DNA from: Ktedonobacter robiniae
GTDB lineage: Bacteria > Chloroflexota > Ktedonobacteria > Ktedonobacterales > Ktedonobacteraceae
Assembly: GCF_016587375.1 (NCBI RefSeq)
Contig: NZ_BNJG01000001.1
Span: 1,798,001 to 1,862,000 of the forward strand
DNA length: 64,000 bases
Direction of reading: 5' to 3'
Below, piece after piece: positions 1 through 9,137 of the stretch. Both the position numbers and the translations under genes were made by a program. Below the pieces are notes generated by a model. The model was given only the letters and a program-made list of their open reading frames with translations, did not search any database and had not been told where the DNA came from. The number at the start of each line of letters is the position of its first letter. Position 1 is the first letter of the stretch.

Positions 1-309
1 GAACGCGCGCGCTTCGACGAGGGCACCAAGTGCATCCTCTGTGGCGCCTGCACTGGTTCCTGCCCCTCGATCTGGGGCAACCAGGACTGGGTCGGTCCCG
101 CCGCCATCGTCAACGCGCACCGCTTCATCTTCGATAGCCGTGACGAGGGTGCCGCCGAGCGCCTCAATATCCTGGGCAAGAAGGATGGCGTCTGGCGTTG
201 CCGCACCATCTTCAACTGCTCCGATGCCTGCCCACGCGGCATTCCGGTTACCGACCTGATCGAAGAGGTCAAGCGCGCCATCATCTATGGTGACACAAAG
301 AGTGTTTAG
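1..309 (+). CDS. sdhB: Succinate dehydrogenase/fumarate reductase iron-sulfur subunit, C-terminal part
   Basis: Reading from the first base gives 102 residues and a TAG stop, so the N-terminus lies outside the window. The fragment has the second half of an SdhB/FrdB protein: a CxxCxxCxxxCP cluster (C11, C14, C17, C21) and a later C67 / C73xxxC77-P group, the usual ligand set for the [4Fe-4S] and [3Fe-4S] clusters. It would pass electrons from the flavoprotein subunit to quinone at the membrane. The 2Fe-2S ferredoxin half is not visible. The last three codons (K-S-V-stop) lie inside a long inverted repeat shared with the convergent hydrolase gene. Confidence 0.88.
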   Translation, partial: ERARFDEGTKCILCGACTGSCPSIWGNQDWVGPAAIVNAHRFIFDSRDEGAAERLNILGKKDGVWRCRTIFNCSDACPRGIPVTDLIEEVKRAIIYGDTKSV

Positions 310-370
310 TGATAAAAAAACAGTAGTTGCACTTCGTGCAACTACTGTTTTTTTATCACTAAACACTCTT
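298..370. terminator. Long perfect palindrome between convergent gene ends (hairpin 1)
   Basis: Arms of 35 bp (298-332 and 336-370) match without a mismatch around a TTC loop. Seven A and seven T sit in the arms, so it can act as a terminator in both directions. Both stop codons (307-309 on plus, 359-361 on minus) are inside the stem, and both proteins therefore end in Lys-Ser-Val. Confidence 0.85.
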
Positions 371-1264
371 TGAAGCCTTTTGGAGAAATTCGGTGATCCA
401 TTCATTGACGAGTTCGGGTTTCTCTTGCTGGACCCAGTGGCCGCTATCGGGGATGCGCCGCACTTCTATGTTGGGAACCCACTCCTCCAGGCCATAGGTC
501 ATGGCGATATCCAGGGCCACGTCCTGCTCACCCCAGATAAGCAGCGTGGGCTTATCGATTCTCCCTTTGTTTCCGCTGACGGCCCCGATACTTGAGCGCC
601 GCCAGATCGAGCGATAGTAGTTAATCGCCGCCGTCAGTGCGCCCGGCTTGCTCATGGCCTCTTTATAGCGCTCCAACACATCCTCTGGAAAGGCTGACTT
701 CTGCACGGCGCTGGCGTAGAGCATCTTTGCAATAGGCTCAGCCCCTTCACGACTAAGGGCCAGCTCTGGCAGGACGGGCAGTTGAAAGGCATAAACATAC
801 CAGCTCTTGCGCAGCTGCTTCCAGGTCCGTAGCTCACGCGCGAAGGTCCAGGGCGGCGGCGCATTCAGACCAATCAGGCGCTCAACCATGTGCGGATACC
901 TCAGGCCAAACTGCCACATCAGCACACCACCCCAGTCATGGCCCACGACGATAGCCCGCTCATAGCCCAGGCCCTTGATCAGGCCCTCAATATCGCGCAA
1001 GAGGATCGCGATCTCGTAGCCTCGGCGCGGCTTATCTGTATCGTTATAGCCCCGCAGGTCAGGCGCCACCACCTTATATCCCAGTTGCGCCAAAAAAGGG
1101 ATCTGGTGCCGCCAGGAGTACCAGAACTCAGGGAAACCATGCAGGAGCACAATCAATGAACCCTCACCTTGCGTAACATAATGCATCCGAATGCCATTGG
1201 TGAGGATATCTCGATGCTGCCACTCAGTTATTGTTGTTGTCATACTACCTACCCTCTTTATCAA
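359..1264 (-). CDS. Alpha/beta hydrolase, epoxide hydrolase-like
   Basis: 301 residues, the usual size for soluble epoxide hydrolases. HGFP (42-45) provides the oxyanion region. The nucleophile elbow is GHDWGG with Asp110, which points to an epoxide hydrolase or haloalkane dehalogenase mechanism rather than a serine esterase. Asp248 and His276 (DSGHW) complete the triad. A cap region lies between about residues 135 and 230. No signal peptide, so probably cytosolic. A second ATG eight codons in (MTTTITEW) is an equally possible start. The substrate cannot be read from sequence. It lies downstream of the B12-type regulator on the same strand, separated by hairpin 2. Confidence 0.85.
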   Translation of the reverse strand: MIKRVGSMTTTITEWQHRDILTNGIRMHYVTQGEGSLIVLLHGFPEFWYSWRHQIPFLAQLGYKVVAPDLRGYNDTDKPRRGYEIAILLRDIEGLIKGLGYERAIVVGHDWGGVLMWQFGLRYPHMVERLIGLNAPPPWTFARELRTWKQLRKSWYVYAFQLPVLPELALSREGAEPIAKMLYASAVQKSAFPEDVLERYKEAMSKPGALTAAINYYRSIWRRSSIGAVSGNKGRIDKPTLLIWGEQDVALDIAMTYGLEEWVPNIEVRRIPDSGHWVQQEKPELVNEWITEFLQKASKSV

Positions 1265-1338
1265 AAAGACAAGCCTTCAGCGTCGTGTTACCTACCTAAG
1301 ATTGTAACACTTTTCTTCTGGACGCCTGGTAGGTGTAA

Positions 1339-1405
1339 ATCATGTAAGGGATTATGTGTGGCGACATAGCACAGCTATGTCGCCACACATAATCCCTTAC
1401 ATGAT
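1339..1405. terminator. Long perfect palindrome (hairpin 2)
   Basis: Perfect 32-bp arms (1339-1370, 1374-1405) around an ACA loop. The right arm covers the last codons and stop (1397-1399) of the regulator gene. It would end that transcript before the hydrolase gene. Confidence 0.85.
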
Positions 1406-2941
1406 ATGGTGCGCCTCGTCGCGCGCTGGCTGCGACTGTTGAAGGGGGACAAGCTCGTGCAGGCGGCGGGTGGCTTCGTTTGCGTCGGACCCCAGGAAGA
1501 CACCCTTGATACTTTTTACCAGGCCGAGATCCTGCATAAAGGCACCTCCACCAAAGCAGACAGTGGGGCGAGGTCCCTCTAGTTTACTGATCTCACGCGC
1601 GATCTCTGCCAAGTCCCGCGCGCGTGGTCGCGTGGTTGCTGAGAGACATACCACTCCAGGTCGCAGGCGCCGGATCTCTTGCAGCAAGCTCTGAGGCTCC
1701 AGCATCTGCCCCAGGTAGTAGACATTAAAGCCCTGGCGGCGCCAGAAGAGCGCCAGCATCAGTATACCAATCTCATGCGTCTCCCTCGGCGCGCAGCCAA
1801 CCAGGATGGCTGGCCCCTGGCGCTGGTAGGGCGTGGTCTGAAAGAGATAGGCCAGGCGCGTACGAATCATATTGCTGGCAAAGTGCTCGACCGTTACCGT
1901 GATCTGGCGCGAAGCCCATAATTCACCAATCCGATAGAGCACTGGCTGAAACAGGTTACTACATACCTCCTCAACCGGGTAGTAGAAGAAGGCCTCATCC
2001 ATAATTCTCTGCACATGTCCCTCGTCAAGCTGCCTGATTGCCTCCAGCATGATGTCTGCGATACGCGCCAGCGTGGGCACCGCCTCCATACGCTCCCTGG
2101 CACGCTGCTGACTGGCGTAGATCTGCGGAGCGCGGAGAGCCAGGAGAGAGAGACGTTGAAGAGCTTCGCGCGGGGTCAGGCCCGCCTCGATCAAATGTAC
2201 AATCTGATCGCGTGTGAGCTTGGAGGCAAAGTGTTCGATGGTGCGGGGAAGTGAGACCGTATGGCGCAATTCAACAAGCTTCGTCAGCACCGGTTGCAGT
2301 ACCTGCTGGCAGACGGTGGCCGCTGGATAGGTATCAAAGGCCTCGCTCAGAATACGCCCCGCGCCCCCCTCATCCATCATGGTAATCGCACGCAGCAAAG
2401 ATTCATGCAATTCGGGAAACTTGCGCTGTCTGGGCGGAGTTGTAGACATATTCGCGCTATAGTGCCTGTTATACACCGGCTCCAGGCGCACCAGTTCCTG
2501 CATTGATAGGTAGACACTCGTGTTGTTCTGCTTGATACGTCGATTGAGCCAGTGGATAGCCGCCAGGTCTCGCATTGAATAGAGGCGCGCGTTATTGCTC
2601 CCATGCCAGGGCGCCGGAATACCAAAACGCCGCTCCCAGGAGCGCAGCGTCATCGCCGGGATATGCGTCTGAGAGATAACTGTCTCAAGGTCAAAGCATG
2701 GGGTCGCAGAGTAGCGCTCCAGGTGTGGCAACCCATCTCCAGGCGGCACATGGAGAAGTGAGAACATCTCTTCCGTTACCGGGGTGCGCCGCTCAGAAAA
2801 GGGAGAGCCTGGAGCAGTTTCATTCTGCTCCCCAGGCACGATGATCTCCTGCGTATCATAGATGCCGTTAGCCTGAGGCTGGCTCTCAAACGGCACAATC
2901 GCACGCTCAAATGGATTAAACGGTTTTCCTGAGGCTTCCAT
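1397..2941 (-). CDS. MerR-type regulator with two cap domains and a cobalamin-binding domain (CarH-like)
   Basis: 514 residues. A MerR helix-turn-helix (about 85-150, TLRSWERRFGIP) follows a low-complexity N-terminus. Two copies of the helical B12-cap module follow (about 178-265 and 292-372), then a Rossmann-type B12-binding domain (about 376-500) with E387-T-H389-E-I-G, the ExHxxG form of the lower-ligand motif. The second cap has W342-x9-E352-H353, the Wx9EH signature of the CarH photoreceptors that use adenosylcobalamin to sense light. The first cap keeps E236-H237 but has Arg226 where Trp is expected. CarH proteins usually have one cap (about 300 aa), so this is a duplicated form. Likely a light- or cobalamin-responsive repressor; its target is unknown but it is divergent from the decarboxylase. 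Confidence 0.82.
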   Translation of the reverse strand: MEASGKPFNPFERAIVPFESQPQANGIYDTQEIIVPGEQNETAPGSPFSERRTPVTEEMFSLLHVPPGDGLPHLERYSATPCFDLETVISQTHIPAMTLRSWERRFGIPAPWHGSNNARLYSMRDLAAIHWLNRRIKQNNTSVYLSMQELVRLEPVYNRHYSANMSTTPPRQRKFPELHESLLRAITMMDEGGAGRILSEAFDTYPAATVCQQVLQPVLTKLVELRHTVSLPRTIEHFASKLTRDQIVHLIEAGLTPREALQRLSLLALRAPQIYASQQRARERMEAVPTLARIADIMLEAIRQLDEGHVQRIMDEAFFYYPVEEVCSNLFQPVLYRIGELWASRQITVTVEHFASNMIRTRLAYLFQTTPYQRQGPAILVGCAPRETHEIGILMLALFWRRQGFNVYYLGQMLEPQSLLQEIRRLRPGVVCLSATTRPRARDLAEIAREISKLEGPRPTVCFGGGAFMQDLGLVKSIKGVFLGSDANEATRRLHELVPLQQSQPARDEAHHIM

Positions 2942-3536
2942 ATCCTAACCTACTCCTCTACATCCTACACACATCGACTCAGCTTTATAAGGTTCTTTCC
3001 ATGACAAGCAGAAGATCTGCCAATACATCTTCAATTTTCAAAGAGAAACATACAATATAAACGATATACTATATACTAACATTATATACAAAAATAAGAT
3101 ATTAATAACGCATAAAAATTTCTTACAGGCAGCAAAGCTATACAATATGGCTTGCTTATATTTAACCATCAAGACGCATCACAGGCGTGCTTACAATTGC
3201 CTAGAATAAATGCTAATTACTCAATACGTATCGACTATTTATTATGTCTAGATTGTAATATTGAAGCACGCCCTTCCCTTACCCGAAAGGCTCGCTACAC
3301 GAGCCGAAGCAGGTTCCAGATGATTTTTTATTCATATTCAACGTGTCACAGAAACTCAAAGTGAAAATATATTTAGCAATGCATCAATGTTTTTGCATGA
3401 GCTATATTGACGATTACCATCTATTTTCTTACAATTAACTGCAACAAATGATTACTCCGTGGTAAGAAGGCATACAATACCAGGATATTCCCATCTAAAC
3501 GTTGTTCTCTGGTTGTTATGTGGAGGTGGTTGAACA
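2942..3536. other. AT-rich divergent intergenic region, probable regulatory region
   Basis: 595 bp between the divergent regulator and decarboxylase genes, clearly more AT-rich than its surroundings. TACAAT occurs five times on the plus strand (3051, 3141, 3192, 3430, 3473), and TATACA-like runs are frequent. CarH-type proteins are known to recognise operators built on TACA-containing repeats, so these may be operator half-sites, but AT-richness alone could produce some of them. No credible gene seen. Confidence 0.4.
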
Positions 3537-5111
3537 ATGCATATACCTCTAGAAGCAGGACCCACGCCCCAACCCCGCGAGGGTGATATGGACGCTGAAG
3601 CTTTGCGTCACTATGGACACCAGGTCGTCGATTGGATCGCTAATTATATCCAGAGCGTCCATACACGCCCCGTTCTGGCCCAGGTCAAACCGGGCGACAT
3701 CCAGGACATGCTCCCTTCCCATCCACCCTCTCAAGGTGAAGAGATGGATCAGATCCTGGCAGATGTTGAACGCATCATTGTTCCCGGCCTGACCCAGTGG
3801 AACTCCGGCAGGTTTATGGGCTATTTCGGCGTGACCAGCGCTGGACCAGGCATACTGGCTAATATGCTTGAAGGAGCCTTCAATGTCTCACGTATGCTCT
3901 GGAAGACAGCTCCTGCCGCGACCGAACTGGAGCAAGTCACGCTGGATTGGCTCCGCCAGATGCTTGGCCTGCCCGCACCCCTCTTTGGCATGATCCATCA
4001 CAACTCCGCTATCACCAATGTTCTCGCGGCGGCGCGCGAGTTTGTTCCCGGCCTGCACATACGCCAGCAGGGACTCGCGGGTCGCAAAGAGATGCCGCGC
4101 CTCCGCTTCTATGCCTCCGAGGAGGCTCACTCATCACTGGAGAAGGCGGCTATTCTGCTCGGTCTTGGACTGGAGAGTCTGCGGAAGATCGAGACCGATG
4201 ATGCCTACCGAATAAATGTGGAGGCGCTCGACCAGGCCATCCGCGAGGATCTACGCGAGGGCTGGTGGCCCTTCGCGGTTGTGGCCACTGTAGGCACAAC
4301 CTCTACGACCAGCGTTGACCCCGTGGAGTCCATCGCAGATCTCTGTGAGCGCTATGGTCTCTGGCTCCATGTCGATGCCGCCTACGCCGGGGTCGCGGCC
4401 CTCATGCCCGAGAAACGCTGGGTCCTACGCGGTTGCGAGCGGGCCGATTCACTCTCGATCAATCCCCATAAGTGGCTCTTCACTCCCTTCCACTGTAGCG
4501 TCCTCTATACACGCCGCCCGCAGGCGTTGCGCGCTACCTTTAGCCTGACCCCCGACTACCTGCAAAACACCGAGAGCCGTTCAGGACAGGCGATCAACCT
4601 GATGGACTATGACACCTCCCTGCCACATGGCTTTCCCGCGCTCAAGCTATGGATGACGTTGCGCTACTTTGGTTATGATGGTCTCGTCGCCAATATCGCT
4701 GAACATTGTCGCCTGGCGCGCCTCTTTGCCGATTGGGTTGAGGCTTCAAGTGATTGGGAGTTGCTCTTCCCCACTCACCTCAGCGTGGTCTGCTTTCGCG
4801 CACACCCCTGGACCATCCAGAACGAGGAACGGCTGGATCATTTGAATGAGCGCGTGCTCAATCGCGTTAACGCCAGCGGGCGCTGCTTTCTCTCGGCCAC
4901 CCGCTTGAAGGGTCGCTATACACTCCGCCTCGCTATTGGCAATCTGCGCACACACGAAGAGGAGGTACACCTGGCCTGGAATGAGCTACACACGGCCTTA
5001 CGCCAGGAGTTGGGCGCGACCCCAACCCTCTGGCACACGCTGCGCCAGGGCAGGCTACGTCTGCTCTCGTTCTCAGATGTGCCCGCCAAACCCAATAATC
5101 TCTTGCCATAA
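3537..5111 (+). CDS. PLP-dependent aromatic-L-amino-acid decarboxylase family protein
   Basis: 524 residues, group II decarboxylase family. H198 (SEEAHSSLEKAA) should stack on the PLP ring, D280 (HVDAAYAG) should bind the pyridine nitrogen, and K312 (NPHKW) should form the Schiff base. It would convert an aromatic amino acid (DOPA, tryptophan or tyrosine) to the amine plus CO2; the substrate is not certain. TGGAGGTGG is placed 8 bases before the ATG. It is divergent from the CarH-like regulator and convergent with the secreted protein at 5118. Confidence 0.88.
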   Translation: MHIPLEAGPTPQPREGDMDAEALRHYGHQVVDWIANYIQSVHTRPVLAQVKPGDIQDMLPSHPPSQGEEMDQILADVERIIVPGLTQWNSGRFMGYFGVTSAGPGILANMLEGAFNVSRMLWKTAPAATELEQVTLDWLRQMLGLPAPLFGMIHHNSAITNVLAAAREFVPGLHIRQQGLAGRKEMPRLRFYASEEAHSSLEKAAILLGLGLESLRKIETDDAYRINVEALDQAIREDLREGWWPFAVVATVGTTSTTSVDPVESIADLCERYGLWLHVDAAYAGVAALMPEKRWVLRGCERADSLSINPHKWLFTPFHCSVLYTRRPQALRATFSLTPDYLQNTESRSGQAINLMDYDTSLPHGFPALKLWMTLRYFGYDGLVANIAEHCRLARLFADWVEASSDWELLFPTHLSVVCFRAHPWTIQNEERLDHLNERVLNRVNASGRCFLSATRLKGRYTLRLAIGNLRTHEEEVHLAWNELHTALRQELGATPTLWHTLRQGRLRLLSFSDVPAKPNNLLP

Positions 5112-5117
5112 GCCAGG

Positions 5118-6278
5118 CTAGAAGAGGCCACCCGGCGCCGTTACGGAGAGGATCATGCTATCGCCCGCCGCGCAGGGCACATTACTATTGGGACCAATGC
5201 TGGCCGTGTTCAGCGTAAACTTGTCGCCGAGCGCACTACCCAGCTTGCTATTTAGCTCCTGCTGAATCTGGCTATTGTAGGTATCATAAGGAAAGGTAAA
5301 GATGGAGAAGATTGTAACCGTGGTCTTCTGCACCTGGATAGCCAGCTTCCCCTGCTGTGCCAATGGCATAATCGTCGTGGTCGCCTGGGCCAATTTCAAA
5401 GATTTTCCCAGCGTGATATCGCTGGTCGCAACCAGATGGTTTCCACTCACGGAGAGCTGGATATTCCGCGCGAAGAGGTCATTGCCCAGAGAGAGTACGC
5501 CCAGGCCAGGTCCCAGGGTACTCAGTGAGCTAGCAGGAATCTCGACATAAGCATGCGTTCCCGCTGTAGCGCTCGCTGGCTTCTGCCAGTTCGTCAGAGT
5601 GGTGCGCGAAGATTGCCCCCGCGTAAAGGTTGCGTTCTGCGTGATCGCTGGCGCGTCCAGGTTGATCGGGAGCTGCATGCCAACATCTAACGCGTTCGCG
5701 CCACAGCCCGGAGTCGTATGAATGCTTTGCAGCTGCCCTAGGGGCGTGGGCAAGGTGGTCAGGGGACCACTGACCAGGGTTGGGCTTCCCTGGAGCGGGA
5801 AGGCGCTGACCTGAATCGTCGTGGCGTTGAGCACCGTAAAACGCACAAGCAGGTTGGCGTCGATAGGTTTAGGATCGCCGGGATAGAGACTGATACGCAT
5901 CGAGGTCACCATCCCCCCTGCCTGCGGCGAGAGACCTGTAAGCGTGGCCGAGGGCTGAATCAAGACCTTTGCCATCTTCGCTGCCCAGTCACGCGTGTCA
6001 CCTGGCATCCCATCCGTGATGCCTTTCAGCGTGCTAGCGACCGTTGAGGGCACCTGCGCGTCGATGCGCTCCTGAAAGATAGGCCGTAGCGCGTCGGTCG
6101 CCAGGTAGATATGTGCGCTCAGGGGCAGCTCCTGCTGCACACGCATTTGTATCACGGTGCGTGTCGCGGCATAGACCGGAGTAATCAACACCAGCACCGC
6201 GCTCACAACTATAAGCATAAGCACTATACTCCCCAGCCTGTAGGGAGTACGCATCCACAATTGTTGTACCTTACACAT
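5118..6278 (-). CDS. Membrane-anchored secreted protein, two modules related to the tail of the upstream MFS protein
   Basis: 386 residues with one N-terminal membrane helix (about 15-38), the remainder outside. I do not recognise a named family with certainty; the layout resembles LmeA-type lipid-binding proteins. Two internal module ends look alike: a CGANALDVGMQLP segment mid-protein and CAAGDSMILSVTAP at the C-terminus. Both resemble NCSKGTMMLVIQL at the end of the neighbouring MFS protein. It starts 40 bp after that gene on the same strand, so they probably form an operon. Function unknown, perhaps in lipid export across the envelope. Confidence 0.7.
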   Translation of the reverse strand: MCKVQQLWMRTPYRLGSIVLMLIVVSAVLVLITPVYAATRTVIQMRVQQELPLSAHIYLATDALRPIFQERIDAQVPSTVASTLKGITDGMPGDTRDWAAKMAKVLIQPSATLTGLSPQAGGMVTSMRISLYPGDPKPIDANLLVRFTVLNATTIQVSAFPLQGSPTLVSGPLTTLPTPLGQLQSIHTTPGCGANALDVGMQLPINLDAPAITQNATFTRGQSSRTTLTNWQKPASATAGTHAYVEIPASSLSTLGPGLGVLSLGNDLFARNIQLSVSGNHLVATSDITLGKSLKLAQATTTIMPLAQQGKLAIQVQKTTVTIFSIFTFPYDTYNSQIQQELNSKLGSALGDKFTLNTASIGPNSNVPCAAGDSMILSVTAPGGLF

Positions 6279-6295
6279 GCAACCTTCTCTCCTGG

Positions 6296-6323
6296 CCCGC
6301 TACTGGCGTACGCGGCTACTATG
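6296..6323. repeat. Dispersed repeat R5 (GCTACTGGCGTACGCGGC type)
   Basis: Part of a small family: CCCGCTACTGGCGTACGCGG-like sequence followed by CTACTATG. Further copies at 22682-22707 (inside hairpin 5) and 46997-47021. This copy covers the join between the MFS gene and the next gene. Confidence 0.6.
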
Positions 6324-8898
6324 GGATGGTCAGGGTAGGTGAAAGCTTGTTGATATCGATTGGCCCGGTGAAGCAGTAGGGAGCGGGCGTGGCTATATGC
6401 GGCAGGTCGGCCACAGCGGGCGTCTCCAACTGGATCACGAGCATCATTGTACCTTTGCTACAGTTCAGGGTGGTTGTGGTATGTACCGCGCGTATCTGTA
6501 CGCTCTTGAGTTGGGCGTGTAGCGCGGGCATGATCGAGTTGGTAAACATCTCGTTCACCGGGTCCTGCATAGCAGCTGTAGCCTGGGGGCCGGCATCCAG
6601 TCCGTCACGGCTGAGATGGGTAACCTTCAAATGGATATTCTGCTTCTGGTCAAGGCCAAGCTGGCCATCCATCGCAACCGTCATGCTGCGCTTGATCCCA
6701 TCGGTATTGATATTCAACCGCAGGCTTAGACGCAGGCCATCGTTGGGCAGCGGCGCGACGCTGATATTGCTGATAGTGTCGCTCTTGATCTTCAATTGCG
6801 AGGTTAGCAGCGAGGTCACCGCCTGCTGATCCAGCCCAACCTGCAAGGTCAATGAACGCAACAACGGTTTGGCGCTCTGCTGCCGCAGCATTGGTCCATC
6901 CACAAGAAGGGTCGCCAGAATGCCACTCCCAATCAGCAGCAACACCAGGAGGATGCTTCCCACCGCGAGCACCTGGCGCGGCTGCGCGAAGATGCTCTTG
7001 CCCGGAATGGGGGGCGTGCTCAAGTCCAGCTCGCGCTCCGCCACCGGCGCCTGGTTTCCCCAGAGGAAAACGGCGGGAATGATCGCCAGCAGACAGAGCC
7101 ACATCGTAGCAAAGAAGACCGAGGTATAGACTGTGTGTGCCGAGCGCACCACGTGGACCGCATAGTTTTGCACCCAGATGATATAATCGCCCGCCGTCGC
7201 CTTCATCGAGATTGAGGCATAGCCTTTGATACGACTATTGAAGTCGGCTAGCGCCCACGAGGTCAGGATCGCCAATCCCAGGATCATGCCAACCATACGC
7301 AGCGCCGTGATGACCGCCGAACTCATGCCTGCCTGCCTACTTTTTACAGCATTCAAGGCACTGGTGCCAATGGGTGAGATGACCAGGCCAAAGCCCAGGC
7401 CTGCCACGACCGTGCTTGTGGTAATCTGCGTCCAGCTAACATTGATGGGCCAGCGGCTCATCAGGTAGAAGCCACCCGCGGTAAACAGCAGGCCCAGCAC
7501 TGCCGTCCAGCGACAGGTAATATAGTTACACAGCCACCCACCCAGCAACGCCCCCACGGGAATCAACGCGGTCATACGTAACAGAGCCAGGCCGCTATCC
7601 ATGACCGTTAATTGCATAACCGTATCTACATAGATGGGGATATCAGCCATGGCTATGATCAACGCTGCTCCGACCAGCAGGCTGACCAGGGTAGAGGCAC
7701 TGAAGGTGATACGTTTGAAGAGCGAGAGTTCGACCACCGGCCAGCGCACCTTGCGCTCAACCAGCACAAAAGCGATGAAGAAGAGTACCGCCAGGGCCAG
7801 GATGACGGGATTGTTCTGCGGGGCCGCACTGGTGCTGACATGTGCCGTTCCCATCTCCGCGCCCTGCTGAGCCAGTCCCAGGCTCAAGCAGGTCAGAGCC
7901 AGTCCGAGCAGGATGCTTCCCAACCAGTCAACACCCTCGCGCTGATGTTCTCCTTTGGGAATACAGAACCAGGTCCCAGCCATCAGGACTCCCACAATGG
8001 GGATATTCAGATAAAAGATGGCCTGCCAGCCGAGATGCTCGACCACTAGCGCGCCATAAAGTGGACCCAGCGCGCCACCTATCTCGGTGACTGCGCCGAT
8101 GATACCCAGGGCAATGCCCAGGCGCTTCTGCGTATAGAAATCGCCCGCGATAGCCATAGCCACCGGGACCAGCGCGCCACCACCAATGGCCTGAAAGAAA
8201 CGAGCCGAGATTAGCCAGATGAGTCCAGGTGACGAAGTATCGATGCCCAAAGGTTGCAAGAAGCTCAGGGGAAAACGCTGCCCCAACATTGGCGCGATGG
8301 CGCAGAGAAACGAGCCGATACCGAAAATGGCTAAACAGATCTGGAAGATGCGCCTGCGTCCATAGATGTCTGAGACACGCCCCATCAGGGGCATAGCCAC
8401 AACAAAACCAAGTAGGTAAGCACTCACGATCCAGGAGGCATGATCCAGTTGTGTCAGGGATAACTTGAGGTCCGTAATCACCTGTGGAAGCGCCGTCACC
8501 ACGACCGTTTCATCCAGGGCCGTAACAAAGACGGCAAAGCAGGCGATTGAGAGCGCCATAATCGCCAGGCGGCGATTGCCCTCTGGCACTAGCTGGCGCA
8601 AAGAATCACTTAGCTGTTCGCGTACTGAGGTGGATGTGGAGGTTCCCGCCAGGGGTCCCGTGGGAGCATTCACCAGGGTTGGGGTATCATGTCCCTCACG
8701 CACATCGCGCTCCTCGTGCTGAGGATCATCCCCAGTCGTCGCGGCCGCATCCTTCGCGGCCTTCAGTTCTCGCTGAATCGCTTGCTGCTGCAAACGCGAC
8801 GACGTATCATGATCGTCTTCTAAGGTATACATTCTCCCCCCAATGCTAGGCACTACCAGGCGAAAGCACAATGAAATACGCACAAAAAACAACGTCAC
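6319..8898 (-). CDS. MFS (DHA2/EmrB-QacA type) transporter with C-terminal extracytoplasmic domain
   Basis: 859 residues. A charged cytosolic N-terminus of about 110 residues is followed by an MFS core with the first-helix motif LDETVVVTALP and about 14 helices, as in drug:H+ antiporter family 2. A final helix near residue 640 leads to an outside domain of about 200 residues. DHA2 proteins are normally about 500 residues, so the tail is a true addition; it resembles the secreted neighbour. The GTG at 8898 is preceded by a GGGGGTG run. An internal ATG at 8832 (MYTLEDDH) is also possible, though its GGGGAGA lies very close. Probable role: export of a drug or lipid. Confidence 0.85.
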   Translation of the reverse strand: MTLFFVRISLCFRLVVPSIGGRMYTLEDDHDTSSRLQQQAIQRELKAAKDAAATTGDDPQHEERDVREGHDTPTLVNAPTGPLAGTSTSTSVREQLSDSLRQLVPEGNRRLAIMALSIACFAVFVTALDETVVVTALPQVITDLKLSLTQLDHASWIVSAYLLGFVVAMPLMGRVSDIYGRRRIFQICLAIFGIGSFLCAIAPMLGQRFPLSFLQPLGIDTSSPGLIWLISARFFQAIGGGALVPVAMAIAGDFYTQKRLGIALGIIGAVTEIGGALGPLYGALVVEHLGWQAIFYLNIPIVGVLMAGTWFCIPKGEHQREGVDWLGSILLGLALTCLSLGLAQQGAEMGTAHVSTSAAPQNNPVILALAVLFFIAFVLVERKVRWPVVELSLFKRITFSASTLVSLLVGAALIIAMADIPIYVDTVMQLTVMDSGLALLRMTALIPVGALLGGWLCNYITCRWTAVLGLLFTAGGFYLMSRWPINVSWTQITTSTVVAGLGFGLVISPIGTSALNAVKSRQAGMSSAVITALRMVGMILGLAILTSWALADFNSRIKGYASISMKATAGDYIIWVQNYAVHVVRSAHTVYTSVFFATMWLCLLAIIPAVFLWGNQAPVAERELDLSTPPIPGKSIFAQPRQVLAVGSILLVLLLIGSGILATLLVDGPMLRQQSAKPLLRSLTLQVGLDQQAVTSLLTSQLKIKSDTISNISVAPLPNDGLRLSLRLNINTDGIKRSMTVAMDGQLGLDQKQNIHLKVTHLSRDGLDAGPQATAAMQDPVNEMFTNSIMPALHAQLKSVQIRAVHTTTTLNCSKGTMMLVIQLETPAVADLPHIATPAPYCFTGPIDINKLSPTLTIP

Positions 8899-9036
8899 AC
8901 CACCCCCTTTTCGCGGATAAATTCTTACTCAGGTTTGCCCTCCTGCTATCCCGTAGCGTAAGATAAATAGAGACTCACCCCACTACCCAGTAGTGATTCC
9001 CTCTCTGGGGGATACTATTCTTCTTCCGAAATCCAA

Positions 9037-9102
9037 CGTCACTCTCGTGACTAGCGCTTCCCCCATTCGGGGACAGGCGCGCTCAGGTTTTCGGAGAAGT
9101 AG
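9037..9102. repeat. Dispersed repeat R7 containing CCCCCATTCGGGG
   Basis: About 66 bp closely similar to 18661-18745: CGTCACTCTCG, TGACTAGCGCTTCCCCCATT, CGGGGACAGGCGCGCTCAGG and a TTTCGGAGAAGTAG end. It sits in the divergent region before purH. The core also appears at 30360-30415 (inverted) and 39195-39260 in more diverged form. Confidence 0.7.
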
Positions 9103-9137
9103 ACTACCTATTTTTTTGTGAAGAGGAACCTTTTCTC

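Noticed and set aside
3152..3364. 70-codon open frame in the AT-rich region
   Set aside because: No ribosome site, and it lies in a likely operator/promoter region.
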